Counted from the stretch's first letter, positions 32,201 through 44,500 are shown. The stretch is DNA of 64,000 nucleotides from Eucommia ulmoides (GCA_016647705.1 JAENRU010000170.1:1-64000), one strand, 5' to 3'. Numbers and translations: made by a program. Notes: generated by a model from the sequence alone, not told the origin.

Positions 32201-35200
32201 CTCACACATAATCTGGCCAGCAAACCCTTTCACAATCGATGTGGGATAAATCTAACGATCTTCCCCTCATATATTAGGCCTTTGGATTGGCTAAATCTCG
32301 ACCAGTCTCTCCTTTCGTAGCTATTGGGTAAGAAATGTTGTAACTTGGGCTTTGATACCATTCGTTCAATCAACCAGATTAACGAGAGCACAAAACACAC
32401 CCACACACACATAAAATTTGAAGTTCACTCAATTTAGGTTATGTTCACGCCTGTTGCAAATGTTTACTAAGGGGGAGAAAATTGTACAAGTGTTTACAAG
32501 AGTCAAACTCATCGACCCATCACCCAATTTTACACCCAAGATAGTTTTCCAACTAAAGTTATCTATCTCTCAAGAGCTTATCTCTCAAACTTTTTCTTTT
32601 TCAAAATTGGAAATACATGAAGTATTGGGGTGTTGCTCTATTTATAGAGCTAAAAAGCTCCTCTACCGCCAAAGATAGCTTGCAAACAACAAGCAATAAC
32701 TATTTTTATAGTTGACAAATGATAAGCTTATCCATTAAGAGATAATGCTTATCCACCTAAGAGTTCAAATCCAAATCAAATACCTATTGGACCACTTTGA
32801 TTTCATCTTGAGAGTATCATTGCAATAGCAGATACTAATAAAAAATCAAACATATGGCACCAAAGGCTTGGTCACATAAGCAAGAAAGGGATGAAGACAT
32901 TTTTGTCCAAGGGAAAACTACCAGACAAAGTGAGTAGACGTAGGACTATGCGAGGAATGCATCTTCGGAAAATAGAAGGAGGTCGGTTTCTAATAATTTA
33001 GCAAGACACCCAAGGCAACAAAGTTAGAATTGGTTCATACCAATGTATGGGGACATCTCTAGTTCAATCCTCTTGGAGACTCTTTGTATTATGTCATATT
33101 CATCAATGGCTCTACAGGGAAGGTATGGGTTTATTATCTGAAGAAGAAATCAGAAACCTTTGATATGTTTAGAAAATGGAAATCCATGGTGTAAAATGAA
33201 AATGGTTTGAAAGTTGAGTGTTTGAGATATGACAATGGGTAGCATGTAGAGATACAACGTTTAGAGAATTATGCACGTACAACGGGATCAAGATGGAGAA
33301 AACCATTCCATGACACCGCAATAGAAAGGCGTAGCAGACCGTATGAATAAAACTTTGAGTGAACGTGCCAGAAGCACGAGGATACATGCCAGCCTACCCA
33401 AGATGCTTTGGGCCGAAGTAGTCAATACCGCAGTTTACCTGATCAATCGCGGGCCTTCTGTTCCTTTGGATGGAAGACTATTGAAGGAAGTTTGGAGTGG
33501 GAAAGAGGTAAACTTTTCACATTTAAGAGTGTTTGGCTGTATCTCTATGTACACAAAGAGTTTGCTGAAAGAAGTAAACTTGACCCGACGTCTAAAAACT
33601 GTATCTTTGTCGGATATAGTGGTGATGAGTTTGCTTAGCAATTTTGGGATTATGGAAATCGAAAAATCATCAGTAGCAAAGATGTCATATTCAATGAGAA
33701 TGTGATATACAAAGACAGGTCAAACACAGAATCAAACAACTCCATTATTGATGCTAAAAAGAAAGATTATGCTGAATTCGAGATCTCTGAGAATGATGTT
33801 CAAGAATGGATTCAGAATAATCCTAAAACAGTTCGAGAAGAACCAGGCACACCAGAATTGAGACTCTCCTCCATAATTCTTAAGCCAGTCGAGCGCTAGT
33901 TGCCTTTTTTGCACTACTTATCGTTTATTGACAGTGGAGAACCGGAGTGCTATGGTGAAGCAATGCGAGTGGAGGATTTAGCTAAGTTAAGTGGGAGTTT
34001 GCCATGAATGATGAGACTCACAGACACACTCATGTCAAATCAGACATGGGAACTAGCTGAACTACCCAAAGGCAAGAAAGCTCTCCATAAGAAGTGAATT
34101 TTTTGGATAGAAGAACATGATGGAAGCAAGCACTACAAAGTGAGATTGATTGTCAAAGGTTTTCAGCAAAAGGAAGGTATTGGCTATGCTGAAATTTTCT
34201 CTCCATTCTTGAAGCTGACTACAATCAGATTGGTTTTGAAAATTGTAGTTGCAGAGAATTTACATCTTGAACAATTAGATGTATAGACATCTTTCCCTCA
34301 TAGTGATTGGAGGAGGAGATTTATATAAAATAACTAGAAGGCTTCATAAAAGCAAGCAAGGAAGACTTGGTTGTATGACTTAAAACAAGTTCCTAGGCAG
34401 TGGTACAAAAAGTTTGATAGCTTCATGGGCAGTAATAGTTTCATAAGATGCCAAGCAAATCATTCTTGCTACATCAAGAAGTTCAACGATAGCTTTATTA
34501 TTCTATTGTTGTTTGTAGATGACACGCTCGTTGCAGGTTCAGACTTGCAAGAGATTACTCACTAGAAGCAGAAATTGTCGAAACTTTGCAATGAAAGACC
34601 TGACCGCCGCAAAGTAGATTCTTGGAATGAGGGTCAAGAGTGATACAAAGTTGCAGACTTTGATGTGTCACAAGCCGAGTACATACTCTTGGGATTCAAC
34701 ATGAGGAATGTTAAACCAGTGAGTACACCTTTGGGTGTTCTTTTCAAACTCTCCAAAGATCAACCACCAAAGACGAAGGAAGAGAGTGCACACATGGAAA
34801 AGGTTATGTGCGCTACAATAATTGGAAGTCTGATGTATGTCATGGTTTGTACTAGACCAGACATTGTTCGAGCAATGGGAGTTGTTGGCAGGCACATGAA
34901 TAATCTAGGCAAAGTACATTGGGAAGCAGTCAAATGGATCCTTAGATATCGCAGGGTACCACAGACAAAGCACTTTGTTTCGAAAGTGGAGATACGAGAC
35001 TGACATGCTATGTGGATGTTGATTTAGCCGGAATGATGACAACTAAAAAACACTACTAGGTATGTCTATACTTTAGAAGGTAGAACAGTGATTTGGTTTT
35101 CTCAGTTGCATAAGATTGTTGCTCTCTCCACAACTGAAGCAGAATACATCGTTGTTGTGGAAGCCAACGAAGAAATGTTTTGGCTACAAAGTCTCTTGGA

Positions 35201-38200
35201 GGAATTGGGTAAGAAACAACCAGACAGTGTCTTATATTGGCACAATTAGAGTGTTATTCATCTAGCGAAAAATATGTCTTTTCATTCGAGAACAAAGCAA
35301 ATACAGATGCAATATCGTTTTATCTGGTCACTTCTAGAAGATGAAATTTTGAAACTTAGAGGATTCGTGGACCTTAAAATTCTGCAGATATGCTAACAAG
35401 GGCAGTGACTATTGATAAACCGAAGCTATATTCAGCTCAAGGTTTTAAATCACAGTATCGGATTACGTAACAGTAACGGTGGCGGTGTAACGTTATCGGA
35501 AGTATCGACCTGTACGTAACGGGAATCGTCCGCGACAGTCGTGAATTTTTTTAAATCACCAAAATATCCTAAAAAACTCAATTGTTATAATTGTTCTACT
35601 CATTTAACCCTTAATAAACACATTCTAATAGATATTATAACATTTAACTATATAAACAACACATTTAAAATTTAAAAGACGAAAAATAAAAATTAAGAAC
35701 TGTTATACTGAACGATCTTAAAAGAATAAAAGGATGCACAACATTTAATCTAAATATGTTACACAAACATAATAAAACTATAAAAGAGAAACAAATATAG
35801 GCAAAAATTATTTGTAGGCTGAAATCAAACCCAATATGGGCAGAAATTTAAAAATATATATAAAAAAAAAAGTCAGGTCTATCCAAAACGGAGAAATCCT
35901 CTTGTTTTGATTAAGAAATTCCACTAGAAATGCTTGGATCTAGTCGAAAATGGAATGGGGGGCTTGAATCTGACCAAAACTTGGATGGATGAATTGGAAG
36001 ATGCATAAGAAAGGGTTGGGTATGAGGAGAAAAGTGAGCAAAAAGAGTCATGTGGACAAAAAAATGCATAATTGGCCATAACGGCCATTAATCCTGTTAC
36101 GGACCGTTACAGGCCGGGCGTGAATCGGTTTGCAACCGATTTATCTGCCCGTAACGGTAACGGAGGGCCAAAAATCCGTTACATATCAGCCATTATGCTA
36201 TGTAACGGCCTATACTTAAATCCTTGGTTCAACTTTAGTTGACCTACAAGAATGACTAAACCGTCAAAGTGTTGCTGCATCGATCAAGTCTGAAGATACG
36301 AGTAAAATCATACTTCAAGCGGGGGACTGTTAAAGAAGTTCTCACAAAAAGATAAGGAAGAAATCCATAGTGAAATCAAAGTGGTCAAAGAAGTATTTGA
36401 TTTGGATTTGAACTCTTAGGTGGATAAATATTATCTTTTAGTGGATAAGTTTATCATTTGCCAACTATAGAAATAGTTGTTGCTTGTTGTTTGCAAGTTG
36501 TCTTCAGCGGTAGAGGAGTTTTTTACCTCTATAAACAGAGCAATACCTCAATGTTTCGTGTATTCCCAATTTTAAAAGAGAAGAAGCTTGAGAGAGAGAA
36601 AAATTTAGTGGGAAAATTCTCGAGTGTAAAATTGGGTTATCGGTTGATAAGTCGAGTGTTAAACACTTGCACTCCCCCTTAGTAAAGATCTACAGCAAAA
36701 GTAGCGTAAATTGGGTGAACCGTGTTAATTGTGTTTGTTTTTTGAGCTCGTGCTAATCTAATTGGTCGGAAATTTACTATAATTTTCTCAACAGTTTGCT
36801 CTCTCTCTCTCCCCCCTCTTTTAAGCATGACCAAAAGGGAGCAGGCCTTTCAACATAGATTGCTTTTTTGTTGTGTGTTTAAGCATATTTGAGTATGACC
36901 ATGTTAGCATGCCTTTCATCATCGATTTCACTCTCTTTATCTATTTCTTGTGTGTTTAAGCATATTAGAGTATGACCAATTACCTTTCAACGTAGCTCTC
37001 TCCCTCTCCCTCTCCCTCTCACACGCGCACGGGAGGAAACCTAGACAACATCAACATTTTCGGTTGTCTTGAGACTTTATCAGCTTCTCTCTCTCTCTCT
37101 CTCTCTCTCGCACACACACACACACCCCGCCCATGAAAGCCAGATAGGAAACCTATCTAAAAATCAAGATTTCTGGGTGTCTTGAGCCTTCATCAGTGTA
37201 TCTCTTTACTACACAGTTTTCTCTCTTGTTAAACCAGATTTTCTTCAATTCACAGGAATTTGCTCCAAGAAATTTACATATTATAGAGGCTACTGCGGGC
37301 ACTGCAATTCAATAGTTTGGCTCAACGAAACGACGTTTTCCGAGGGATTAATCAATGCTTCAAACTGTAAAAACCACAAGCTCAAGCCAGTTTCCACACT
37401 CCAGGTACATAAACTTACTTCGATGTGATTCTCATCTTTTTTTTTTCGTTCATTTGTATCTTTATTTTGTTTTTGAATTTGTGATACAACTTGTGTACTG
37501 ATCCTTATGTGTCGATTGTACTGATACAAGGTTTTTTTTTTTTTTTTTTTTTCACACTTGGCGCTAGGATTTTATGAAAGTTGAGGTACCGTCAGTTTAA
37601 TGTTTTATTCCTATATTCCTGTTTCTGTCCCCCAAAACTGGGAATAGAAACAGAAATCGGAGAATGAAAAAGCTAGCCGCTGTTTGGTAACGTTTTTTTA
37701 ATATGTTTTTTGCTTTTAAACGGGGAAAAAAAAAACTTATTTTTTAAAATAGCATTTGTTTTGCACTTAAGATCAATGGACTAGGACCTCTCCACCTATT
37801 TTTTTTTTTTCAATCATCTATATATATATTTTGAATTAGGAGTTAGAGGGATAATACTAGAAATATAATCTCTACACTATGAAACGGGCATTTGATTTTT
37901 TGCTTTTGCTTATAAGTAAAAATACTTTTTTGCTTTTGAAAAAATACTTAAAAAAAAAACAGGTTTCCAAACTGTGTCTTAGTTTATGTTCTTTTCCCAT
38001 ATTTTTAGAACAAGTGTTTGTGAGCAAAATAGAATTGTTCCCTTTTTTTTTTCCTTGATTTTTAAAACAAATTTCTTAAAACAAAAACATAGGCTCATTT
38101 GGTAACCGTTTCGTGCTCATCCTATGCCGTGGGATGGGGATGGATGAGAATTTTGTTTCTTTCTTAAGAGCAGAATCGCGTTTGGTAACAATAATTTTTT

Positions 38201-39334
38201 TTTTTATTTTGGGAACAGAATCGCGTTTAGTAACGATTTTATCCTAAAAATTAAGAACGAACCCTAAACCACAATCAAGCAATCATCAAGTAATTGAATC
38301 CTAAACCACAATCAAGAAATTATCAATCTTAAATCCCAATCGAAATTGAAATTATAAACCCAATCGAAATCGAAATCATAAATCTCAATTGAAATCGAAA
38401 TCGAAATTTTAAACCTCAATTGAAATCGATACCGAAATTGAAATCGAAATCGATTACAACTCGAAATCATAATTTTTCCTAAACTCAAAGGAACTTAAAT
38501 TCATTCCAAATGGTCGAAAGTGTGCGATTTTTCCCCTTTTCCGGCACCGGACTATGCTTCGCATTCGTCTTCACCATCGTCTTCATCATTTTCTGAACGA
38601 GTTGTGATTTAAACTCTTGAAATCAAAACCGTAACCACGAAGAAGAACACGCGAAGGAGACGAAGCAGGCAATAGTGAAGGAGGACGACGACGACGACGA
38701 ACCACGCGAAGGACACGAAGAAGAAAGAAGTAGAAGAAAAAAAAAAAAAGAGGCTTACAATAATTCTATTAATACCGACCTTGTCTTTTTTTTACTTTGG
38801 AAATAGAATGGGAGTCATGAGAAACAACAATTTTTTGTTTCTCACTTTCTAAGAAAAAATGGGAATAATTCTTGCTTTTGGGATAGGAATAGGAACAAAA
38901 ACAGATTTACCAAACGCTATGTCCAAACAGAAATCTCAAAAATCTGGGAATGGGATGAAAATTTTTGGGAATGGTTACCGAACGGGGCCTACCCAGATTT
39001 ATGTCTCCTTAAATTTCATGAACCAAAATTTGGGTTTTATGTTCCTAATTTTTTGTTTCTCTTCCCAGAAAAGGGGGAACAGAAACAGAAACATCTATTA
39101 GGATCAGTAAGAATTGTTTTTGCTTTCAAGCATATAGCCTTGAAATTGTGAGATTTGCGCAAAATTCAAAACCCTAAATTGCTCTTTTGCCAGGTAGTTG
39201 AGTACATTTTGGAGGACTCTTTGTCGTCGATTTCTTCTTCGGGTAGTGATGAGGATTCAGATGAAGAATCTAATAATAGTAATATCTCAAAGCTCTGGGC
39301 ATATCCAAAATGCATCACCAAGCCTTCTCATTAG
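28749..39334 (+). CDS. F-box protein of the At5g52880 type, six exons, frame intact
   Basis: Exons 28749-28933, 30512-30666, 31535-31622, 31734-31909, 37256-37404 and 39194-39334, all with GT/AG borders, join in frame to 297 residues. The ATG at 28749 starts 'MAGAAKRYEKLGLRESLSR', as in the Arabidopsis At5g52880 family. Residues about 63-113 are a basic helical region. The F-box is at about 117-160 ('LPLDVIDHIFSFLDWRSLVS', 'VCRLWN'). A Cys motif C200-x3-C204-x10-C215-x2-C218 could bind metal. The tail is acidic/serine-rich. F-box proteins are substrate receptors of SCF ubiquitin ligases; the target is unknown. Intron 4 (5.3 kb) contains a Copia relic with no damage to the frame. Intron 2 carries two MITEs and a SINE-like insertion. 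Confidence 0.9.
29240..29760. repeat. Simple repeats in intron 1 of the F-box gene
   Basis: An (AT)n run at about 29266-29295, a tandem 'ttacttaacaaaataagaataac' array (29365-29510), and (CA)n, (TG)n and (TA)n microsatellites at 29635-29760. Confidence 0.8.
29775..29938. mobile_element. Short MITE ending in 'cacccaaacgcaccct'
   Basis: The start 'gattgggtgaggtatttgaa' and the end 'tcaaatacctcacccaaacg' are inverted copies. An internal copy of the right end ('cttacccaaacgcaccc') sits at about 29840, suggesting two fused ends. Confidence 0.65.
30148..30447. mobile_element. MITE with tagggctcatttggttgt ends, copy 1
   Basis: Terminal inverted repeats 'tagggctcatttggttgtc' and 'agacaaccaaatgggcccta'. 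It is 300 bases long, non-coding and lies in intron 1. A second copy of the same family lies at 30701-31227 in intron 2 of the same gene. Confidence 0.8.
30701..31227. mobile_element. Second copy of the same MITE, split by a 5S-SINE-like insertion
   Basis: Same ends ('gcctatttggttgtcc', 'gataaccaaacgggcc') and same interior as 30148-30447, except for the insertion at 30775-31024. The undisturbed copy shows what the site looked like before. Confidence 0.8.
30775..31024 (+). mobile_element. 5S-rRNA-headed SINE-like retroposon
   Basis: 30775-30892 is a near full-length 5S rRNA relative. It begins 'gggtgcgat', contains 'tcggatcccatcaaaactcc', 'gtagtactaggatatgtgac' (the internal pol III control region with few changes) and 'gacctcc' and 'ggaagtcc', and ends 'gtgttgcacccc', about 118 bases against the usual 119-120. 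A 132-base tail follows ('aacagtcctctctgtatgca', 'ctccccagaccctgcaatgg', 'tttgtgcatgttgg') like the 3' bodies of dispersed eudicot SINEs. It is flanked by the 17-base direct repeat atgaatttttatagttt (30758-30774; one mismatch at 31025-31041). The 5S part starts exactly at the duplication, as expected if a pol III transcript was reverse-transcribed and inserted by target-primed integration. Confidence 0.8.
32361..32805 (-). repeat. Inverted, 5'-truncated LTR of the Copia element
   Basis: Reverse complement aligns with 36377-36793: 'gcttgcaaacaacaagca', 'acctaagagttcaaatcc' and 'ctttactaagggggag' are shared. Identity is moderate, so the two LTRs have diverged. Confidence 0.8.
32838..35437 (+). 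pseudogene. pol: Copia pol relic (integrase, reverse transcriptase, RNase H)
   Basis: Domain order is that of Ty1/copia: GAG-pre-integrase ('IWHQRLGHISKKGMK', 32849-32895), integrase ('MNKTLSERARSTRIHA', 'AVYLINRGPS', 'LRVFGC', 33340-33640), reverse transcriptase ('VKGFQQKEGIGYAEIFSP', 34150-34205; 'LYDLKQVPRQWYKKF', 34368; active-site form 'LFVDDTLVAGS', 34510-34545) and RNase H ('MRNVKPVSTPLG', 34700; 'LMYVMVCTRPDI'; 'LSTTEAEYIVVVEANEE', 35127-35175). Many stops and frameshifts are present, and a deletion separates the integrase from the LTR. Not functional. Confidence 0.85.
35443..36224. mobile_element. MITE with aaggttttaaat ends and taacggnn cores
   Basis: It begins 'aaggttttaaatcacagtat' and ends 'acttaaatcctt' (imperfect TIR). 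Both flanks inside hold several 'gtaacggtaacgg' and 'gttaccg' words, with an AT-rich middle. It sits between the RNase H relic and the 3' LTR of the Copia element. Confidence 0.7.
36328..36793 (+). repeat. 3' LTR of the Copia element
   Basis: 466 bases, tgttaaag to ctcaaca, preceded by a purine tract. A TATA-like 'ctataaacagag' lies at about 36530. The next five bases are gtttg; a matching left duplication was not found because the 5' end is rearranged. Confidence 0.8.
36794..37255 (+). other. Rest of intron 4 of the F-box gene
   Basis: CT microsatellites (36796-36820, 37000-37020, 37085-37110) and a twice-repeated 'tttaagcatatt(t/a)gagtatgacca' block (36880-36980). It ends at the splice acceptor before exon 5. 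Confidence 0.6.
37676..37985. mobile_element. MITE-like repeat, copy 1 of a pair
   Basis: Ends 'gctgtttggtaacgt' and 'tttccaaactgtgtc'. The middle ('attatccc', 'aggtcctagtcca' on the reverse strand) matches 43378-43792 in opposite orientation. Confidence 0.65.
38092..38992. mobile_element. hAT-like MITE with taggctcatttggtaacc ends
   Basis: Left 'taggctcatttggtaaccgt' and right 'ggttaccgaacggggccta' are inverted. About 900 bases, with a tandem 'gaaattgaaatcgaaatc' array (38335-38460) and a (GAC)n tract at 38680-38700. It lies in intron 5 of the F-box gene. Confidence 0.75.
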
Positions 39335-39502
39335 GAAAATATAACACTACTTATTTATTTTTATTTTTTTGTTCTGTGTTTTTGTTCATAATCCAACAGT
39401 CTTGTTTCATAATTTTACAATTTCTTCATTATATATTCATATATGTGTTATGCTGATTGGAATGTTCTCAATCTGGATTTTGAGTTTCGGGTGGTGGTTG
39501 TT

Positions 39503-39940
39503 TTAGGTACCATTTGGTTACTGTTTTTGTTCCTTGATTTTTGTTTCTACTCTCAAAATTTTGAATTGGATGTACAGAAACCTGTTTGGTAAATGTGTTT
39601 CTAGACCCAAATTTTTGAGAGTAATTTTTAAATTCTTTAAGAATCTGAGGAATAAAAAAATGTTGATTTCTATTTATTCGCACAAAATTGTTTCCACTAT
39701 CACCCTACTGATCACCAAAAGAAAAAAAGAACAAATTTTGCAACCAAACGTGTTTCTTGTATATATTCTCATAAACTAAAAGAAATTTCAGAACAATAGT
39801 CATTTTACCAAACAAGTTTCCATTTTCGGTCATTTAACCAAACAAATTTCTATTTTCGAAAACGAGAAAAGAGTTCTCATCCCAATTTAATGGAAGTAGA
39901 AATAAAAAGGCATAATCACTAAACTAAATGCCACCTTAGT
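39503..39940. mobile_element. MITE with taccatttggttactgttt ends
   Basis: Left 'taccatttggttactgtttt' and right 'aaactaaatgccacctta' are inverted. Related ends occur at 46110-46590 and 58624-58960. Non-coding; it lies just 3' of the F-box gene. Confidence 0.65.
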
Positions 39941-40745
39941 ATTTCTGTTCCCATATTTCTTCTAACCAATAAATTTGAGAACAGTTATTTGTTCCAACAA
40001 AGTTAGAATAAAAAATTAAAGATCTGCTTGTTTAGTGTTTTTGTTCTCAATTTTTTTTACTGTTCCCAAAACAGGGAACCAAAAGAGTCATAATACGTGA
40101 ACAAAAAAATGTGTTTCTATGAACACAACAGATTCTTCACAAACTTCTACTTCACTAAACAAGCGGAAACAAACACAACCTAAAAAACCAAACAAGAACA
40201 AATTTTCACCTTTCTCCATACTTCTGCATCCGTTCACAGTTTTTGGGTAACAAAACAAAATTTAAGAACAAACAACCTGTTCCAATTTCAAAAAATTTAA
40301 AACAAATTCGCAACAAAATTATTTCCTAATCTATAGTCCAAAATTCACCAGAAGCAAAATCAGAAACCTGGAAACAGAATAATAGCCATGACTGACTGAA
40401 TTCAAACTACGAAACACAGAACAAAATGGAAACACAATAAAGAAACAATGCCACATAAATCTGGGCAAACACTTCAATTCTTGCTGCAAAAAACTCCATA
40501 ATATAGATGCAGCCAGCCTTGCTGATATCAATTAGGTTTGGGGGGTTGGGGGGGGTTTGGAAGGAAACAAAAAAACACAAAAAGGTAACTTAAAAACTAT
40601 CACCCAAAATGTAAATCAAAACAGATCATTTGAATAAACAGTTTGAAATGATAATGCAAATTCAACTACTTTCTTTCTTTTCTTCTTTTAAATGGAAAGC
40701 CACGCCAAACGTGTCCTAACATCGGTGACCGATGGATTGTTGATT
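39941..40745. other. Intergenic DNA between the convergent F-box and reticulon genes
   Basis: Another MITE-like stretch at about 40020-40330 (ttagtgtttttgttctcaatt type) and a G-rich tract at 40530-40560. The 3' untranslated region of the reticulon gene probably lies at about 40400-40745. Confidence 0.5.
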
Positions 40746-41551
40746 TTAAGCCAGTTTCTTGCTCAATGGCCCCTTTGGAATCTTGCTTAATACCTTGGCA
40801 TTGAACACCACATACTGCTTCTTGAACTCCGCCTCCGCTTTTTCCGCAATGGAGTCGACCTTGTCCTCGTATTTCTCGTACAGCACAGGCACCGTGTGTA
40901 GAAGAACAAAGACTGATTTTTTTTTTTTTAAAAATAAAAAATAAAAATTAGAGGCCTAAAATAACAGTTAGCATATCAGTGTGTGTGTGTGAGAGAGAGA
41001 GAGATCTTAGTGTGTGAGAGAGAAATAATGATGGCAACTATTCGGTTTTGGGCCACTTTCACTAGAAACCGAAACCAAAACCGTTAGGCATATTTCAAAC
41101 CGAAAACCAAAAAAGTCAATTTTATACAAAACCAAAATCAAAACCGCGAAACCGTCAAAATTTTTAATTTTATATAAAACCAAAACCAAAAGCGAAACCG
41201 CGAACTGTTATTTTTTATATATAAACAAAAACATAACTAAAATACTAAAAGAAATTATGAAAAAACTAAAATTAATTTAATTAACCCTATAATATATATA
41301 TATATATACTAGGAGTCAAAATGTAAATATATAAAAAAAAATTGAGGGAAATATATCCAATAAAAATATATCTAAAATAATAGTTATGCGATTCACTTAT
41401 GCGGTTCAATTTCACGGTTACTATCCCAAAACCAAAACAGCTTTGGTTTTCAATTCCAAAACCAAAACTGTAATCAAAACCATTTAATCGGTTACCCGTC
41501 GGTTCGGGTTGAATTGCCATCCCTACAGAGAAATGCCTCTTATTTTCTTTT

Positions 41552-41585
<34 letters not shown>

Positions 41586-44500
41586 TGTGTGTCTCTTACA
41601 TATGTAGAACAGGGTCAGGAAATTGCAGCAACTCCCTAGGACTGAAGTAAGCCACAGTCCAGCAATTACCTGATAAGCAGAAGATCATAGTTTTTAAGGA
41701 AACAAACACTATAATTTATGGGCAAAGCTTAGGATAAAGTGATTCTGCTTTACACTGTTTGGTTTGAGAGTAACAGGAGAAAGAGAAGCGATTTCATTAA
41801 ATTTGAAATGAACCGATTTGAAATAAAAAGAACAATGAATATCAACAAAATTAAAAGAAAGATGCATTTCAAATCCATCTATCCAAACGGAGCCTAAGAG
41901 AAAAGAGGAGGAGAAGAATATTTCTTTCTTTCCATCTTGTTTGGCAATCCCATTTTAAAAGAAAAGAAGGTATAACTATTCTAGGCAAATGACTATTATG
42001 CCCTGTTTTATAAAATAAAAAAGAAGAGCCTTAAGGATTTATTGGCCATCGCATTCCTTTTCTCTCGATTTCTCTCCAAATCTCCCGTTTTAGGGAAGAA
42101 ACTCTCCTTTCTTCACAAAGAAAGTTACCCTCCACTTTCTTCATTTCCCTGTTCTCTTCCTTCTTAAAATTACCAAACAACAAGAGAAGCGGAATGAGAA
42201 TTAATCTTTTTCTCTTCTATTCTCTTTTCACTTCTTTCAATCCAAACACACCATTACACCAAAAGGAGGAGAGGAGATTCCATTAAAAGAAAAGGGGAGA
42301 AGAGAATTTTATATTTCTTTCATTTTGTTTGGTTATCTCGTTGAAAGAAAAGAAAAGCAAGTAATATTATTCTAGTGAAATGACTATAATGCCCTGTTTT
42401 ATAAAAAGAAAAGCTTAGGGACTTGATTATCGTATTCCTTTTCTCTCCAAATCTCCCCAATTTCGGGAAGAAATTCTCTCCTCTCTTTACAAAAAAAGTT
42501 CCCCTTTGACACACTACCTTTCTCTTCTCATCTATCTGGATTGAGATAAATGGAGAGGAGGAGAAAAATAACAGTTTTCTGTTCATTCCTCTTGTTTGGT
42601 AATTTTGAGGAAGGAAGAGAAGAGAAGGGAAGGGAAGAGAATTGGATAGAGTTTCTACATTTTCACACCCCAAAATGGGAAGATTTGGAGAGGAATGGAA
42701 AGAAAATGACTAAAGTATACCTTAATCCCCTCCATTTCTTTTAATAAAAGAGGTTATAATAGTCATTTCACTATTATAACTATACTCTCTCTTTACAAAA
42801 CAAGATGGATAGAAACAAAAAATTATTCTCTTTTATCTTCTCTTAATGAAGTCTCTTCTTTTCTCTCCATCCAAACGAGGCACTGAAAATTGCCAAACAA
42901 GAGAAGGAGAAAACTAATACGTTTCTCCTCTTTTCTTGATTTCCCTCAATCCAAACGGACCCTTAATTCCCTACAAAATGCACTAAAATTGAATTCTAAT
43001 CTTAGGTAAATTTCATCACTATTCATTTGGAAGCTCAATCCTCGTATAGCTATGGTGCATGCAACTAAACATAAGAAGAAGAAAACATACCGCGAGAAAC
43101 TTCTTCAAGTCTTTCCCGGATGCAATTTCTCGTATGATTGCAAGTGCTCTGTTGATTTCAATTCTAAAGGCAGAGGCTACGCCCAAGACAATATCCTCAG
43201 GGAGCACAACTTCCGGGAATTGAGGTGGAGATCTGACAATGTAAAACACTATTATCTATACTAAATATAACGGAAGAGCTCCTGGTAGACAGCAATTTTT
43301 GATGCAACACAAATAACTATCACTGCATGTTTTCATATTCTCTTTTTATTCCATTTAAAATATCTCTAAAAAAATTAAGGCAGTGCTTGGAATTGCTTTT
43401 TAAAATCAAAAAGTTACACCGCTGGGAATTGCGTTTTAAAATCAAAAAGTTAATTTGATAATGTAGAGATAATATCTTAGTATTATCCCTATAAATGATC
43501 TCTTAATCCAAAGGAAAATAATCATAAATGATTGAAAAAAATAAAGAAATAAAGAGGTCCAAGTCCATCAATCTACATTGACCTCTACCAATAAAAAAAT
43601 ATTGAATAAACGAACAACAACTCTTTTTTTTTTTAAATGAGAACAAGTACTTAAAATCATGGTTTTACTTTTTCGATTTTAGAAGTATCTTTTCAAAGTG
43701 AAAAACCAGTGCTACTTTTTAAATTAAGTATTTTTTTGCTTAAAAGAAGGAAAAAAATACTTAAAAAAACGTTATCAAATTGTGTCTGATATAATTCTTG
43801 TTATATTTAAAATTGAAAAATAAAATGATGCACACTATTATTGTAAGACGAGGACAAGGGAAATCAACCCAATTGGACTAGAAATGTTGAAAGGCTTACT
43901 TGTTAATAAATGTGCAAGCATTAGACCACAAGAAAAGAGCCGCCAAAGCAAGTATTAGAATGTGGCAGACTAAAGTAAGAAGGTGGTACTCAAGCAATTC
44001 GAAGAGCACCCAAATTGCAGTTGCAACACCAAGCACACCTGCAGAAATTTTCTTGTCTCGCCATAGGAAAATATCAGCAGCTGCCCAAAAAAGGTGGAAA
44101 AAGAATGTCAAAAAGACCATATCTAACAATATATTTGAGTAAAGAAGAGAAAATGACATTATTAGAGACCTTTTTCTCTTTATTTTTCAGTCCTTCAATT
44201 AACATCAACTAAATTGATATATCGACCTAATATCTAACCAAATGTTGAATTTGTATTTGATATCATAGTTAAATTTAACTAACATATTGCCAAAGACTAA
44301 AAAAATAAATTGGAACGGAATAGATAAAAAAGTAAGTTGCTCTATAGTCTATGAAAAAAATAAAAAAATTGAAAAAACAAAAATGATGGGCTACCTAATA
44401 AGTACCCTATATTTATCACTAGTTTTATGTTGACCCATATAAAATTCTTTCCATACAAGCAATTCAAAGTTCAAGATGAATACAAAAAAAAAAAAACATT

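Larger units (their letters stand above)
32090..36793 (+). mobile_element. Rearranged Ty1/copia element in intron 4 of the F-box gene
   Basis: From 32838 on it is a plus-strand pol relic followed by a purine tract 'caagcgggggac' and a 3' LTR (36328-36793, begins tgttaaag, ends ctcaaca). The left part (about 32100-32805) is the reverse complement of a leader, an initiator-Met-tRNA primer site ('gctttgatacca' at about 32349-32360) and the same LTR lacking its first roughly 45 bases. So the 5' end is inverted and gag and protease are gone. A TA-rich MITE (35443-36224) is nested before the 3' LTR. Confidence 0.85.
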
